Of a DNA stretch of 41,353 nt, positions 9,093 through 17,387 are shown one piece after another (the stretch's first letter is position 1; each line of letters opens with the position of its first letter). Source of the stretch: an uncultured Saprospiraceae bacterium. Its GTDB lineage: Bacteria; Bacteroidota; Bacteroidia; Chitinophagales; Saprospiraceae. The notes beneath the pieces are model-generated. The model did not search any database and had not been told where the DNA came from. It saw nothing but the letters and a program-made list of their open reading frames with translations. The stretch covers positions 1 to 41,353 of the forward strand of contig CALIEI010000090.1 of assembly GCA_938022165.1 (NCBI GenBank). The letters run 5' to 3'. Made by a program: the position numbers and the translations under genes.

Positions 9093-11117
9093 TTGTACAT
9101 AGTGAGCAGTTCAGAATATCAACCTATATTGGTAGCAGAAAGTAGTGAAAATAATACATCGAATTTGTCTAATAGCGAGATAAATAAAATTCTGCTAATC
9201 GAAGATAATGCCGCTGATGCCAGAATGGTAGAGCTCCTACTGGTAGAGTCAGGCATGAATCACTGCGAACTTATTGTTAGAAACTCTCTAAACTCTGGTC
9301 TCAAAGCACTAGAAGAAAGTGATGACTACGCAGCTATTCTACTCGATTTAAGTTTACCTGATAGTATTGGCTTTGATACGCTTAGCACAGTGCTAAAGCA
9401 ATTTCCAAATAACAATGTCATTGTACTTACTGGTCATCAAGAACACCAGCTAGGATTAAAGGCCTTAAAAATGGGTGCGCAAGATTTCCTTACTAAGGGA
9501 GATTATGACGCCGGCGTTTTCTTGAAAACAATACGCTTTTCTATTGAGAGAAAAAAGTATCTCAAGAAAATCGAGGAAGCTCAAACCAGGTATCAAAACA
9601 TCTTTACCAATTCTAAGGATGCCATATATGTTTGCAACTACGAAGGCAAACTAGTTGATTTTAACAAATCGACTTCGGTAATAACCGGATATGACAACAG
9701 TGAATTATTCGGACTCCCAATAGAAGCTTTATTTGAAAATAGAAACTTTTGGGATGCCTTCCAAGAGCGCGTTTTCCAAAGCAAGTTTGTAGTAGAAGAA
9801 GAAGTGAATATCGTTTGCAAGGACGAAACAATACGTAATTGTATCATCTCTGCTGGACAATTAGTTTACGGAAACTTTATAGGTATCAATGGCTTCATCA
9901 GAGATATCACCGAAAGAAAGCAAGCAGAAAAATTAAGACAAGACAGAAAAGTAGCTGATCAAACTTCAAAACTAAAGGAGCAGTTTATTGCAAGTGTTAG
10001 TCACGAGATGAGAACACCAATGAATGCCATTTTAGGAATGAGTAACTTGGTATTAAAAACCGAGTTAGACGAAGAGCAATTCAATTACGTCAAAAATATA
10101 AAGAACTCTTCTGAGATACTTCTTGGAATAGTAAATGACATACTCGAAATTTCATCTATCCAAGCAGGAAAGGTGAAGTTCAACTATGCAAACTTTGATT
10201 TCCATTCTTTAATGGAAAACATGATCAATGTAATGCAATACAAGGTTGATGAAAAAAACCTCAAACTTGTACTCAATTTAGATCCATCTATTCCTCAATA
10301 CCTTGAAGGAGACCAACTTCGACTAAATCAAATCTTATACAACTTAGTCGGTAATGCCATTAAATTTACAGACAATGGAGAGGTCACTATTACCGTTTCT
10401 GTTGTTAATGAAGGGCATGGTAGTTGGCACATTCAATTTGAAGTTCAGGATACTGGAATCGGGATTCCTGATGATAAAATTGGAGTGATCTTTGAAACAT
10501 TTACTCGTATTCGATCAAAGGATAGAATATTTGAAGGTACTGGTTTAGGGCTATCTATAGCTAAAAATCTTATAGAATATCAAGGCGGTAAAATATGGGT
10601 TTCGAGTGAACATGGTGTTGGATCCAAGTTTAGTTTTGATCTCATCTTTGAAGAAGGTGTAGAACCTGAAACAGATAAACCTGATGATGAAGATTTTGAT
10701 CCAAATACAAGATTTGATCTTTTGCTTTGCGAAGATCACATGATCAACAGAATCGTAGCGACCAAAACATTGCTGAAGCAGTTCCCGAATATCAACTTAG
10801 TTGTTGCCGAAAATGGAAAACTAGGTGTAGAAAAATTGAAGGAAGCTGATTTTGACATCATATTGATGGACATACAAATGCCTATCATGGATGGATATGA
10901 AGCAACGCAATACATTAGAAATAATATGGAGCCCGAAAAGGCTCAACTACCGATACTGGCTATGACTGCTCACGCAAACATAGCAGAAGATGATAAATTC
11001 AAAGATTACGGTATGGATGATTATGTTTTAAAACCATTCAAACCAGAAAGACTGTTTAGCAAGATAGGTCATTACGTGACCTTGAAAAGAAGTAACAAAC
11101 ACAGATCCAATACATAG
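9093..11117 (+). CDS. Hybrid sensor histidine kinase with N- and C-terminal receiver domains
   Basis: A 674-residue cytoplasmic hybrid kinase with no membrane helix. In order it has a receiver domain (about 32-150, phospho-acceptor D85), a PAS domain (about 163-280), HisKA (H304 in SVSHEMRTPMNA), HATPase (about 400-515, with DTGIGIP and GTGLGLSI) and a second receiver (about 543-665, D593 in LMDIQMPIMDG). The start is uncertain: TTG at 9093 with an A-rich upstream, or GTG at 9102. TATATTTA at 9041-9048 could be its -7 box. An HPt gene and a lone receiver gene follow, so a multistep phosphorelay is likely. The signal sensed is unknown. Confidence 0.92.
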   Translation: MYIVSSSEYQPILVAESSENNTSNLSNSEINKILLIEDNAADARMVELLLVESGMNHCELIVRNSLNSGLKALEESDDYAAILLDLSLPDSIGFDTLSTVLKQFPNNNVIVLTGHQEHQLGLKALKMGAQDFLTKGDYDAGVFLKTIRFSIERKKYLKKIEEAQTRYQNIFTNSKDAIYVCNYEGKLVDFNKSTSVITGYDNSELFGLPIEALFENRNFWDAFQERVFQSKFVVEEEVNIVCKDETIRNCIISAGQLVYGNFIGINGFIRDITERKQAEKLRQDRKVADQTSKLKEQFIASVSHEMRTPMNAILGMSNLVLKTELDEEQFNYVKNIKNSSEILLGIVNDILEISSIQAGKVKFNYANFDFHSLMENMINVMQYKVDEKNLKLVLNLDPSIPQYLEGDQLRLNQILYNLVGNAIKFTDNGEVTITVSVVNEGHGSWHIQFEVQDTGIGIPDDKIGVIFETFTRIRSKDRIFEGTGLGLSIAKNLIEYQGGKIWVSSEHGVGSKFSFDLIFEEGVEPETDKPDDEDFDPNTRFDLLLCEDHMINRIVATKTLLKQFPNINLVVAENGKLGVEKLKEADFDIILMDIQMPIMDGYEATQYIRNNMEPEKAQLPILAMTAHANIAEDDKFKDYGMDDYVLKPFKPERLFSKIGHYVTLKRSNKHRSNT

Positions 11118-11191
11118 ACACAACAAATTATGAGTCCACTCCGCTAGTTTCCGAAGTGAACTCAATTTTTAAATTATAAATTCCATTCAAC

Positions 11192-11554
11192 ATGGTGAGT
11201 AATAATGCATATCAATTCATCAATTTAGATTACCTAGAGCTCATGTCAGATGGCGACGACAGCATGAAAAAAGTACTTTTGGAAATGCTAATCGAAGAAC
11301 TGCCAGATGAAATAGTGAAAATGAGATCTCTAGAACAGGCCTCCAATTGGGCTGAACTTTCGTCTGTTAGCCACAAAATGAAGTCAACGCTTTCGTATGT
11401 AGGTAATGACACCATGACTGAAGCCAACAAGACCATTGAAAAGTACACTAAGGAAGATACTGGCTTAAATGATGTGCCTAGCTTAATGGATACGCTGGAA
11501 ACTAACCTAGATAGGGTAATGACAGAGTTAAAAATTGAGCTAACCCGTTTATAA
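11192..11554 (+). CDS. HPt domain phosphotransfer protein
   Basis: A 120-residue all-helical protein with the histidine phosphotransfer signature SHKMKSTLSYVG; the phospho-accepting histidine is H61. The protein is a single HPt domain with no other module. It lies 74 bases after the hybrid kinase and 49 bases before a receiver-only regulator, so it probably passes phosphate from the kinase's C-terminal receiver to that regulator. The gap before it holds an imperfect inverted repeat followed by a short T-run (about 11135-11173) that might attenuate transcription. Confidence 0.88.
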   Translation: MVSNNAYQFINLDYLELMSDGDDSMKKVLLEMLIEELPDEIVKMRSLEQASNWAELSSVSHKMKSTLSYVGNDTMTEANKTIEKYTKEDTGLNDVPSLMDTLETNLDRVMTELKIELTRL

Positions 11555-11603
11555 TTAGCCAAATTAAATAAAATCTTATACCTTTAAAAAAATAAGTAAA
11601 GGT

Positions 11604-11981
11604 ATGAGGATTCTTGTATGTGAGGATGAAGAAATTCTACTTACATCTTTAGAGTTTAGGTTAAGAAAAAACGGCTTCTCTGTGATAACCGCCAAAGATG
11701 GTAAGGAAGCGCTGCAAATGGTAGAGGATGAAAAGCCTGACTTGCTAGTAGCAGATGTCATGATGCCGCATCTTACAGGCCTACAATTGGTGGACTATAT
11801 GCGAAACGATCTAGACCTTGACACCCCAGTTATCATCATTTCTGCATTGGAAGAAGAAGAAACCGTCCTAGAGGCATTTAGATGTGGAGCAAATGATTTT
11901 ATTTCTAAGCCTTTTAAGCCAACAGAACTGGTTTTGAGAATCAAAAAAATATTTCAAGAACGACAGTTAGCGAATAGCTAA
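11604..11981 (+). CDS. Receiver-only response regulator
   Basis: A 125-residue CheY-like receiver: acidic pocket E7-D8, phospho-acceptor D51 in LVADVMMP, switch serine in IISA, and the conserved lysine in SKPFKP. No DNA-binding or enzymatic output domain is present, so it must act through protein contacts or as a phosphate shuttle. TACCTTTA at 11579-11586 lies 17 bases before the start codon and is close to the TAnnTTTG -7 box, so it may also be transcribed on its own. It follows the HPt gene in the same direction. Confidence 0.9.
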   Translation: MRILVCEDEEILLTSLEFRLRKNGFSVITAKDGKEALQMVEDEKPDLLVADVMMPHLTGLQLVDYMRNDLDLDTPVIIISALEEEETVLEAFRCGANDFISKPFKPTELVLRIKKIFQERQLANS

Positions 11982-12005
11982 TCTATCAATTTCTAATACA
12001 TTATT

Positions 12006-12887
12006 ATGAAAGGAATTATTCTTGCCGGAGGACTCGGCACCAGACTTTACCCATTGACAATGGCGGTAAGTAAGCAACTGATGCCCGTCTATGATAAGCC
12101 TATGATATACTATCCGCTATCTACATTATTGATGGCTGGGATCAAAGACATCTTGGTTATTTCAACGCCTCAAGATTTACCAAATTTTGAAAAGCTGCTT
12201 GGTGACGGTCATGAAATAGGATGCAATATTCAATACAAAGAACAGCCTAATCCAAATGGACTTGCGCAAGCTTTCGTATTGGGTGAAGAATTTATTGGCA
12301 ACGACTCTGCAGCCTTGGTGCTTGGGGATAATATTTTTTATGGTAATGGCCTCAGCAAGTTATTGCAAGAAAGCGCAAACCCAGATGGCGGTATTGTATT
12401 CGCCTATCAAGTATCAGATCCGGAGCGGTATGGTGTAGTTGAGTTTGACGACAACAAAGAAGCGCTTTCAATAGAAGAAAAGCCAGCTAATCCAAAATCA
12501 AATTTTGCGGTTCCTGGATTATACTTTTATGACAACTCTGTAATTGAAGTTGCTAAAAATCTAGAACCTTCTCCAAGAGGAGAATACGAAATCACTGATG
12601 TAAATAAGCACTACTTAGAAGCGGGTAAACTGAAAGTAGGTGTACTAAGCAGAGGGGTGGCTTGGCTGGATACCGGTACACACAAATCATTGATCCAAGC
12701 AGGACAATTCATCGAAGTCATCGAAGAACGTCAAGGATTGAAAATAGGATGCATCGAAGAGATCGCCTACAAAATGGGATTCATAGATGCTGAGCAATTA
12801 GAAAAATTGGGCAACAAGTATATCAAGAGTGGGTATGGCCAATACTTACTCAACTTGCTTAAGCAAAATGACACTTTGATGGTGTAA
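12006..12887 (+). CDS. rmlA: Glucose-1-phosphate thymidylyltransferase
   Basis: A 293-residue nucleotidyltransferase that makes dTDP-glucose from dTTP and glucose-1-phosphate, the first step toward dTDP-rhamnose and other dTDP-sugars of surface polysaccharides. The nucleotide-binding signature [11 protein letters not shown] is at residues 8-18; [35 protein letters not shown] and WLDTGTH are all as in RmlA. The length is normal for the short form. No rmlB, C or D gene lies nearby, so it stands alone after the phosphorelay genes, 24 bases from the regulator. A strong terminator follows. Confidence 0.95.
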   Translation: MKGIILAGGLGTRLYPLTMAVSKQLMPVYDKPMIYYPLSTLLMAGIKDILVISTPQDLPNFEKLLGDGHEIGCNIQYKEQPNPNGLAQAFVLGEEFIGNDSAALVLGDNIFYGNGLSKLLQESANPDGGIVFAYQVSDPERYGVVEFDDNKEALSIEEKPANPKSNFAVPGLYFYDNSVIEVAKNLEPSPRGEYEITDVNKHYLEAGKLKVGVLSRGVAWLDTGTHKSLIQAGQFIEVIEERQGLKIGCIEEIAYKMGFIDAEQLEKLGNKYIKSGYGQYLLNLLKQNDTLMV

Positions 12888-12907
12888 GCACTTTCAGTGA
12901 TAAAAGA

Positions 12908-12943
12908 AAAAGGGTAGTCAGCGAATGCTGACTACCCTTTTTT
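12908..12943 (+). terminator. Rho-independent terminator after rmlA
   Basis: A perfect 11-bp stem (GGGTAGTCAGC paired with GCTGACTACCC) with a GAAT loop, preceded by A residues and followed by seven T residues. It lies 21 bases after the rmlA stop. Confidence 0.93.
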
Positions 12944-12957
12944 TATTTTCTATATTT

Positions 12958-13128
12958 TTCGCGAAACCGAATAGGTGGAGCTCGACAAATGGAATGCGTA
13001 GAGACAAGCGGTAGTAGCGGTATCCAATGATGCACTGGATACGGGCGGGCCCATTGGATAATAGCGAATGACGCGGTCACGTCGGAGAGACAATGGCATC
13101 GCCTTGTCTCGAAGATCGTGATGGCCCC
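12958..13128 (-). repeat. GC-rich intergenic repeat, GGGGCCAT scaffold (copy A)
   Basis: Read on the minus strand from 13128 this begins GGGGCCATCACGATC and contains GTCATTCGCTATTATCCAAT and GGATACCGCTACTACCGCTT, then GTCTC. Those blocks recur in the same order at 16140-16400 and in part at 33015-33130. Internal inverted repeats include GAGACAA/TTGTCTC. No frame through it encodes a plausible protein. It is clearly richer in G+C than the flanking genes. The GGGGCC end is 8 bp from the stop codon of the GIN-domain gene. Confidence 0.75.
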
Positions 13129-13136
13129 AAAAAATA

Positions 13137-13886
13137 TTAATTCTCCGAAACCCTCTTGATTGACCCCGCACTATTGGTACTGATATCCATCATTTGTGCG
13201 CTACCGATATATCGGAGAGAGGCGCTGCTCGAAAGATTAGCTTTCAAAATCGTATCTGTTTTTACCGTCGCACTTGCGGCACTACTCATCCTGAATGTTG
13301 ACTTATCAATCTCCGCCCCAGTGGCGTCAAGGCTACCAGAACTCGAAGCGTTTAATACTAGCGAATTGATATCGCCACTCATCTTGATCGACCCTGCACT
13401 AGTCGCTCTCGCTTCTACATTATCGCTTACCACATCTATTTCTATCCTCCCTGCACTATTTGTATTAAGCTTGATACTCGGTGTAGAAAATTGGCCTTCT
13501 GCGATCACCCTTGCGCCACTACTTGCAGTAACACTTTTTAAGCTAGGACATCGTAGCGTATAATTAACAGGGCAAGGTGTGTACTCCCCTCTATCAAAAC
13601 CCAACCTAAGAATCCCATCATCAACATGGTGATTCAAAAATGGAACTACCTCTTCCGTGCTCTCTACCTCTACACTAAAATCACCTTTCAGTACCGTAAC
13701 ACGAATATTGCTGCTGGCTTCGATTCCGTCAAAAGTAAAATCCAGTTGGCTCTTTTTTCTTGGCAACTCATTGCAATCACCATCCGTCAAAAATACGGTT
13801 TGAGACCTTGTAAAGGCTGCCAATGCGATTCCCGCAATCAACAGAAAAGCTAAACCACCTAATAAAATTTTGTTACTTGTTTTCAT
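13137..13886 (-). CDS. GIN-domain (DUF2807) secreted or anchored protein
   Basis: A 249-residue protein with an N-terminal hydrophobic segment (residues about 8-24) and then a beta-helix-like region rich in short serine/alanine turns (SSGARV, SAGRIE, SAGSIK, SSGSLDA, SSAASATV, SSSASLRY). This is the repeating pattern of the head-GIN/DUF2807 domain. Such proteins are common in Bacteroidota and are thought to be exported, but their function is unknown. It is the last gene of the minus-strand ABC/GntR group, 27 bases after the regulator, so it is probably co-transcribed. Confidence 0.85.
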   Translation of the reverse strand: MKTSNKILLGGLAFLLIAGIALAAFTRSQTVFLTDGDCNELPRKKSQLDFTFDGIEASSNIRVTVLKGDFSVEVESTEEVVPFLNHHVDDGILRLGFDRGEYTPCPVNYTLRCPSLKSVTASSGARVIAEGQFSTPSIKLNTNSAGRIEIDVVSDNVEARATSAGSIKMSGDINSLVLNASSSGSLDATGAEIDKSTFRMSSAASATVKTDTILKANLSSSASLRYIGSAQMMDISTNSAGSIKRVSEN

Positions 13887-13913
13887 CGTATCTAGATTTA
13901 CGCCTTTTGAAAT

Positions 13914-14285
13914 TTAATTGGATTTACTTTTAGTATAGTTTTCATAGATCTGCTGCAAATCTTCAAACTTGATGTTCAACAAGTCCATGTTCTTAAAGAA
14001 TTGGGGTAAGTACTGTTCTATAAAAGCTTGTTTTTTCATCTCTCTGGTTTTGTGAAGCGCTGTCTCGGATATAAAGTAGCCGATGCCTCGTTTGTTAAAA
14101 ATGATGTCTTGTTCTTGTAGATATGTGTAGGTGCGCATAACGGTATTGGGATTGACTGCGATACTGGTAGCCATCTCTCTTACAGAAAGTACCTTGTCTC
14201 CAGCTTGCAACTGTCCCGCAAGAATCTGTTCGGATATATGATCCGCGATCTGCATATATATAGTTTGACTTTTAGTGAAATCCAT
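13914..14285 (-). CDS. GntR-family (YtrA-type) transcriptional regulator
   Basis: A 123-residue regulator with a winged helix-turn-helix at about residues 8-75 (the motif VREMATSIAVNPNTVMRTY is the recognition region). The C-terminal extension is only about 50 residues, characteristic of the YtrA subfamily, which lacks a large effector domain. YtrA-type regulators generally control adjacent ABC transporter genes. Here it lies 3 bases after the permease gene. An 8+8 bp palindrome over the likely transcription start of this operon (15980-16001) is a good candidate operator, implying autoregulation. Confidence 0.93.
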   Translation of the reverse strand: MDFTKSQTIYMQIADHISEQILAGQLQAGDKVLSVREMATSIAVNPNTVMRTYTYLQEQDIIFNKRGIGYFISETALHKTREMKKQAFIEQYLPQFFKNMDLLNIKFEDLQQIYENYTKSKSN

Positions 14286-14288
14286 AAT

Positions 14289-15086
14289 CTATACTTCTGT
14301 TTCTTTGAGTTTAAAATAACTATAAGTCAACATCCAAAGCGGAAAAACGACCCAGAGCATGATCTTGCCAAGGCCCATCAAGAAGGCTCCTCCAGATTCT
14401 CCAATCATCGGACCTATTTTATTGCCATTGACATGCATACCCTCAGCCCATATATCATAAAAAAACAAACTACCTATACCTGCAATCAAGCCCAATAAAG
14501 TAAAGAAAATAAATCCTTGAGCTACTGCTGTTTTGAAGTATGAAAACTTGCGGAAGTACACCGCCCCTGCCAGATAAATAGTGTGCAAGGCCAAATAGAG
14601 TTTGCTAAAAAACCATGGACTGTAAAGATCCATTTCTATTCTGCTTTCAAACGGATTAAAAACTCCTCCTTTGATTCCAAACAAGCTTCCAGTCACGACA
14701 TCGGAAAAAAGCCAAAAAATAATATAAAAAATATTGAAAGCAACTACATAAAATATTCCTGTGATCAACCACTTGCTAATTAACTTTTCTAAACTAGAAG
14801 CGGGTATACTCAAGTAGTGATGCGCAGAAGACTTATTGTTCAATTCATTGAAGGAAGCTGACGTAAAAACAGTACCCAGAGTCAATAATGTAAGGACGTA
14901 AAATATAACTTGATTGCCCGGTAGATCATTTACCTGATCTGAATCTTCAGCCATTAATAAATTGAATATCAACAAAAACACAAATACGCCCGCCACGATA
15001 ATCCAAGGGGCACGTCGTTGGTAAAAAATTTCTTTCTTGATCAATAAGCCGACTCGACTCAGATCGAATGCTTTAATTTGATTCAT
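14289..15086 (-). CDS. ABC transporter permease
   Basis: A 265-residue membrane protein with about six hydrophobic segments (near residues 27-45, 65-85, 105-130, 165-180, 185-210 and 235-255). Its overall form is that of ABC-2 type permeases that partner with a separate ATPase. Its start overlaps the end of the ATPase gene by 14 bases, so the two subunits are probably made together. The substrate is unknown; YtrA-linked ABC systems often respond to cell-envelope stress. Assignment rests on topology and context rather than a strong motif. Confidence 0.85.
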   Translation of the reverse strand: MNQIKAFDLSRVGLLIKKEIFYQRRAPWIIVAGVFVFLLIFNLLMAEDSDQVNDLPGNQVIFYVLTLLTLGTVFTSASFNELNNKSSAHHYLSIPASSLEKLISKWLITGIFYVVAFNIFYIIFWLFSDVVTGSLFGIKGGVFNPFESRIEMDLYSPWFFSKLYLALHTIYLAGAVYFRKFSYFKTAVAQGFIFFTLLGLIAGIGSLFFYDIWAEGMHVNGNKIGPMIGESGGAFLMGLGKIMLWVVFPLWMLTYSYFKLKETEV

Positions 15087-15957
15087 GGTATATTTCTTTT
15101 TGGAATAGCTTATTAATATTTTCTTGATTCAGAATGATGGTGTTGAACAGGGATTCCATATCTATTTCAGATTCTCTTCCTGTAGTGTTAGGTCGTACTG
15201 TTTTATATCCGCCAGGTATACGTTCACTATACAGCGCACCTTGAGGCTCGCCCAATCCCTGCTCCAAATCAAATGAAAGTTTCTTAGAAATATTTTCCAC
15301 ACTTTCATTGAATAGCACTTTGCCATTTTCTAAAATAATTATCGGGTCGATCAGGTTGGCAACATCCTTTACCTGATGCGTAGATATGATAAACAAGCGT
15401 TCATCCGAGATTGCATTGGCAATCATTTTTCTAAACAGCGCCTTAGAAGGAATGTCCAATCCGTTGGTAGGTTCATCCAATATCAACAGTCGACTATTGC
15501 ATGCCATCCCAAAACTCAGCATCACCTTTTTCTTTTGGCCATGGCTCAGATTATTGATTTTGCGCTCCTTATCGATACCAAACTCTTTCAGAAAATAATC
15601 AAACTGTTCACCAGAAAACTTAGGATAAAATGGAGAATAAAATTGTTCATATGCTTTGATTTTGATTTCAGGTAAGTAAAGCTCTTCTTGCACATAGTAG
15701 ATATCTGCCAGCATACCCGGATGCCTATCCGAGGGCGTGTAGTCCATCACTTCCGCAGTCCCCTCATCTGGAAATACCAATCCAGATATGAGTTTGAGCA
15801 AAGTCGTTTTGCCTGCGCCATTTTTACCGAGCAGACCATATATTTGCCCCTGCCCTGCTTCCATTTGCAGATCCAAGCGGTCAAAAAGCATATCGCCCTT
15901 CTTCCTATTAAATAGTCCACTCTTGTATGCAAAAGTGATGTCAGATAAGTTGATCAT
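15073..15957 (-). CDS. ABC transporter ATP-binding protein
   Basis: A 294-residue ABC ATPase with Walker A GKNGAGKTT (residues 44-52), signature LSHGQKKKV, Walker B LLILDEPTNGLD and the switch histidine in IISTHQ. The last 70 residues extend beyond the core and may contact the permease. It is the first gene of the operon ATPase-permease-GntR-GIN. A promoter-like TACATTTG and a perfect palindrome lie 20-55 bases upstream. Confidence 0.94.
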   Translation of the reverse strand: MINLSDITFAYKSGLFNRKKGDMLFDRLDLQMEAGQGQIYGLLGKNGAGKTTLLKLISGLVFPDEGTAEVMDYTPSDRHPGMLADIYYVQEELYLPEIKIKAYEQFYSPFYPKFSGEQFDYFLKEFGIDKERKINNLSHGQKKKVMLSFGMACNSRLLILDEPTNGLDIPSKALFRKMIANAISDERLFIISTHQVKDVANLIDPIIILENGKVLFNESVENISKKLSFDLEQGLGEPQGALYSERIPGGYKTVRPNTTGRESEIDMESLFNTIILNQENINKLFQKEIYHESN

Positions 15958-15979
15958 ATTAGACTTTTTAGGTGTTACG

Positions 15980-16001
15980 GTGTACTACTTAACTAGTACA
16001 C
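15980..16001. promoter_or_regulatory. Palindromic operator of the ABC/GntR operon
   Basis: GTGTACTA and TAGTACAC form a perfect 8+8 bp inverted repeat with a 6-bp spacer, placed just downstream of the likely -7 box and 22 bp before the ATPase start codon. A dimeric GntR/YtrA regulator bound here would block transcription start. The palindrome is seen directly; its binding by the GntR protein of this operon is inferred. Confidence 0.7.
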
Positions 16002-16003
16002 TA

Positions 16004-16011
16004 CAAATGTA
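16004..16011 (-). promoter_or_regulatory. -7 box of the ABC/GntR operon
   Basis: On the minus strand this reads TACATTTG, an exact match to the Bacteroidota TAnnTTTG consensus. A TTG (in TTTGC) lies 21 bases upstream of it, near the expected -33 position. The palindrome at 15980-16001 overlaps the predicted transcription start. Confidence 0.6.
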
Positions 16012-16139
16012 GGCTAATATTTAGCTTATTTGCAAACTTTTTTTGTTAAAATTTGAGATTTTTAGGAATTGTGGGGTTTCTATAGAAAATTCGTGATTTT
16101 TCTCTAGAAAGGTCTTGCTCCTTAGGAATATTCTTGGTT

Positions 16140-16400
16140 GGGGCCATGCTGATGCCCCGCTGGTGTTCCGAAAAAAATCGGAACACCAGCGGGGCACAGC
16201 ACCTCGTCGTACGCTCTTATCCAATGGGCTTTGCACACGTGGCCGCCCGCATCCATCCGCAAGCAGAGAAAATTCGTGAATTTTCTCTGCGCAGCGCGCA
16301 TGGCCACCCACGCCCACCCGTATTGGATACCGCTTCCACCGCTTGTCCTGACGCACTCCGTGCTCTATGCATTTTTGCCTTCGGCAAAAAATGCTCGCAT
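16140..16400 (+). repeat. GC-rich intergenic repeat, GGGGCCAT scaffold with two long hairpins (copy C)
   Basis: It begins GGGGCCATGCTGAT and shares TTATCCAATGGG and GGATACCGCTTCCACCGCTT with copy A. Inside are a 19-bp perfect hairpin (16153-16171 with 16178-16196, six-A loop), a 13-bp perfect inverted repeat (16263-16275 with 16278-16290) and a shorter hairpin at 16369-16394 around CCTTCGG. It fills most of the gap between the ABC operon promoter and the SIMPL gene. The stretch 16021-16139 holds no gene. Confidence 0.75.
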
Positions 16401-16438
16401 GATATTTATCGAAGAGAATTTAAGAAAACAGAAAATAA

Positions 16439-17140
16439 TTAATCTAGCAAGTGAAAAGAAACATTGACACTCGCTTGGACTTTTATTTCTCCCACTTCGA
16501 AAGAAGCTCTTCCTCCTTGAGCGTCATTTGTGCTTGCTGTGCGATTATTATTATATCCGGTATTATTCACTGATTGATTTTGCATGGCAGAAACTAGTTT
16601 TGCTTTACCGATTTTTTGGCCTAGCGCACTTGCCATATTACTTGCGGTTTCGCGTGCCTTACTAAGTGCTTCTATCTTTGCCGCTTTCAGTACCATTTCA
16701 TATTCACTACTCTTAAAGTGTGGCCCATCTATATTCTCGATGTCCATCTCTAAAAGTTCATCTATCAAATCATCATATGCATTTAGATCTTTTAGACAAA
16801 CGTAAATAACTTGTGTTGCATTAAACCCATCGTACACATTTTGACTAATTTTATTCCTGAGAAAATTTTTAGAAACAGACATGCGCCTTGTTTGTATAAA
16901 TCGTTTTGGAATATTTCTTTTTTCTAAAACGGCAAAAACAGATTCTGCAATTTTCCTATTCTCGTCTCTGGCATCCTTGATGAGATTTTCTGTAGTTTTA
17001 ATTTTTAAGGTAAAATGTATTTCGTCAACCTTAGCATAGGCCACTACAGTTTCATTTACTTCGATTAGTGGAAGATCTAAAGTTTGAGCAAAAACATTAC
17101 TGAGCCAAATGACGGCGAGCAAAGTAGTTAGCAATTTCAT
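16439..17140 (-). CDS. SIMPL (DUF541) domain periplasmic protein
   Basis: I chose the ATG at 17140 because it directly begins a signal peptide (MKLLTTLLAVIWLSNVFAQ); the frame continues 13 codons upstream. The mature region shows DUF541 features: an early VNETVVAYAKVDEIHFTLKI strand, a central block ending in TQVIYVCLKDLNAYDDLIDELL, and a KAAKIEALSKARETASNMASALG helix. The 233-residue length is normal. SIMPL proteins are exported and of uncertain function. The flanking repeat begins just beyond the stop codon. Confidence 0.88.
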   Translation of the reverse strand: MKLLTTLLAVIWLSNVFAQTLDLPLIEVNETVVAYAKVDEIHFTLKIKTTENLIKDARDENRKIAESVFAVLEKRNIPKRFIQTRRMSVSKNFLRNKISQNVYDGFNATQVIYVCLKDLNAYDDLIDELLEMDIENIDGPHFKSSEYEMVLKAAKIEALSKARETASNMASALGQKIGKAKLVSAMQNQSVNNTGYNNNRTASTNDAQGGRASFEVGEIKVQASVNVSFHLLD

Positions 17141-17387
17141 TGTGAAAATTTTTGTGTTGATAATAGGCAAGATACACACTTGATATCCAATGTAATAAAC
17201 TAATATTTAAGTCTATTTATTATGTTATCAGCGCTCATTCGGTAAAACACAAAGGAGACAAAGGACAGATAGAGAGCAAAGTAAATTCTCTTATATGATT
17301 CTTATATTGCCCTTAAATACCTTATATGGTTCAAAAAATAAAGGAAACAAAGAGCACATAGACCTACATACTCTATCGAGTCGAACT

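Noticed and set aside
12950-13563. Frames inside repeat A and opposite the GIN gene (for example plus 13156-13563)
   Set aside because: These are antisense shadows of the GIN-domain gene or of the GC-rich repeat; the composition and residues look non-protein.
16021-16467. Overlapping frames on both strands across repeat C
   Set aside because: They arise from long inverted repeats in GC-rich DNA. The same hairpin arms are translated in different frames, and no gene-like start or family signal is present.
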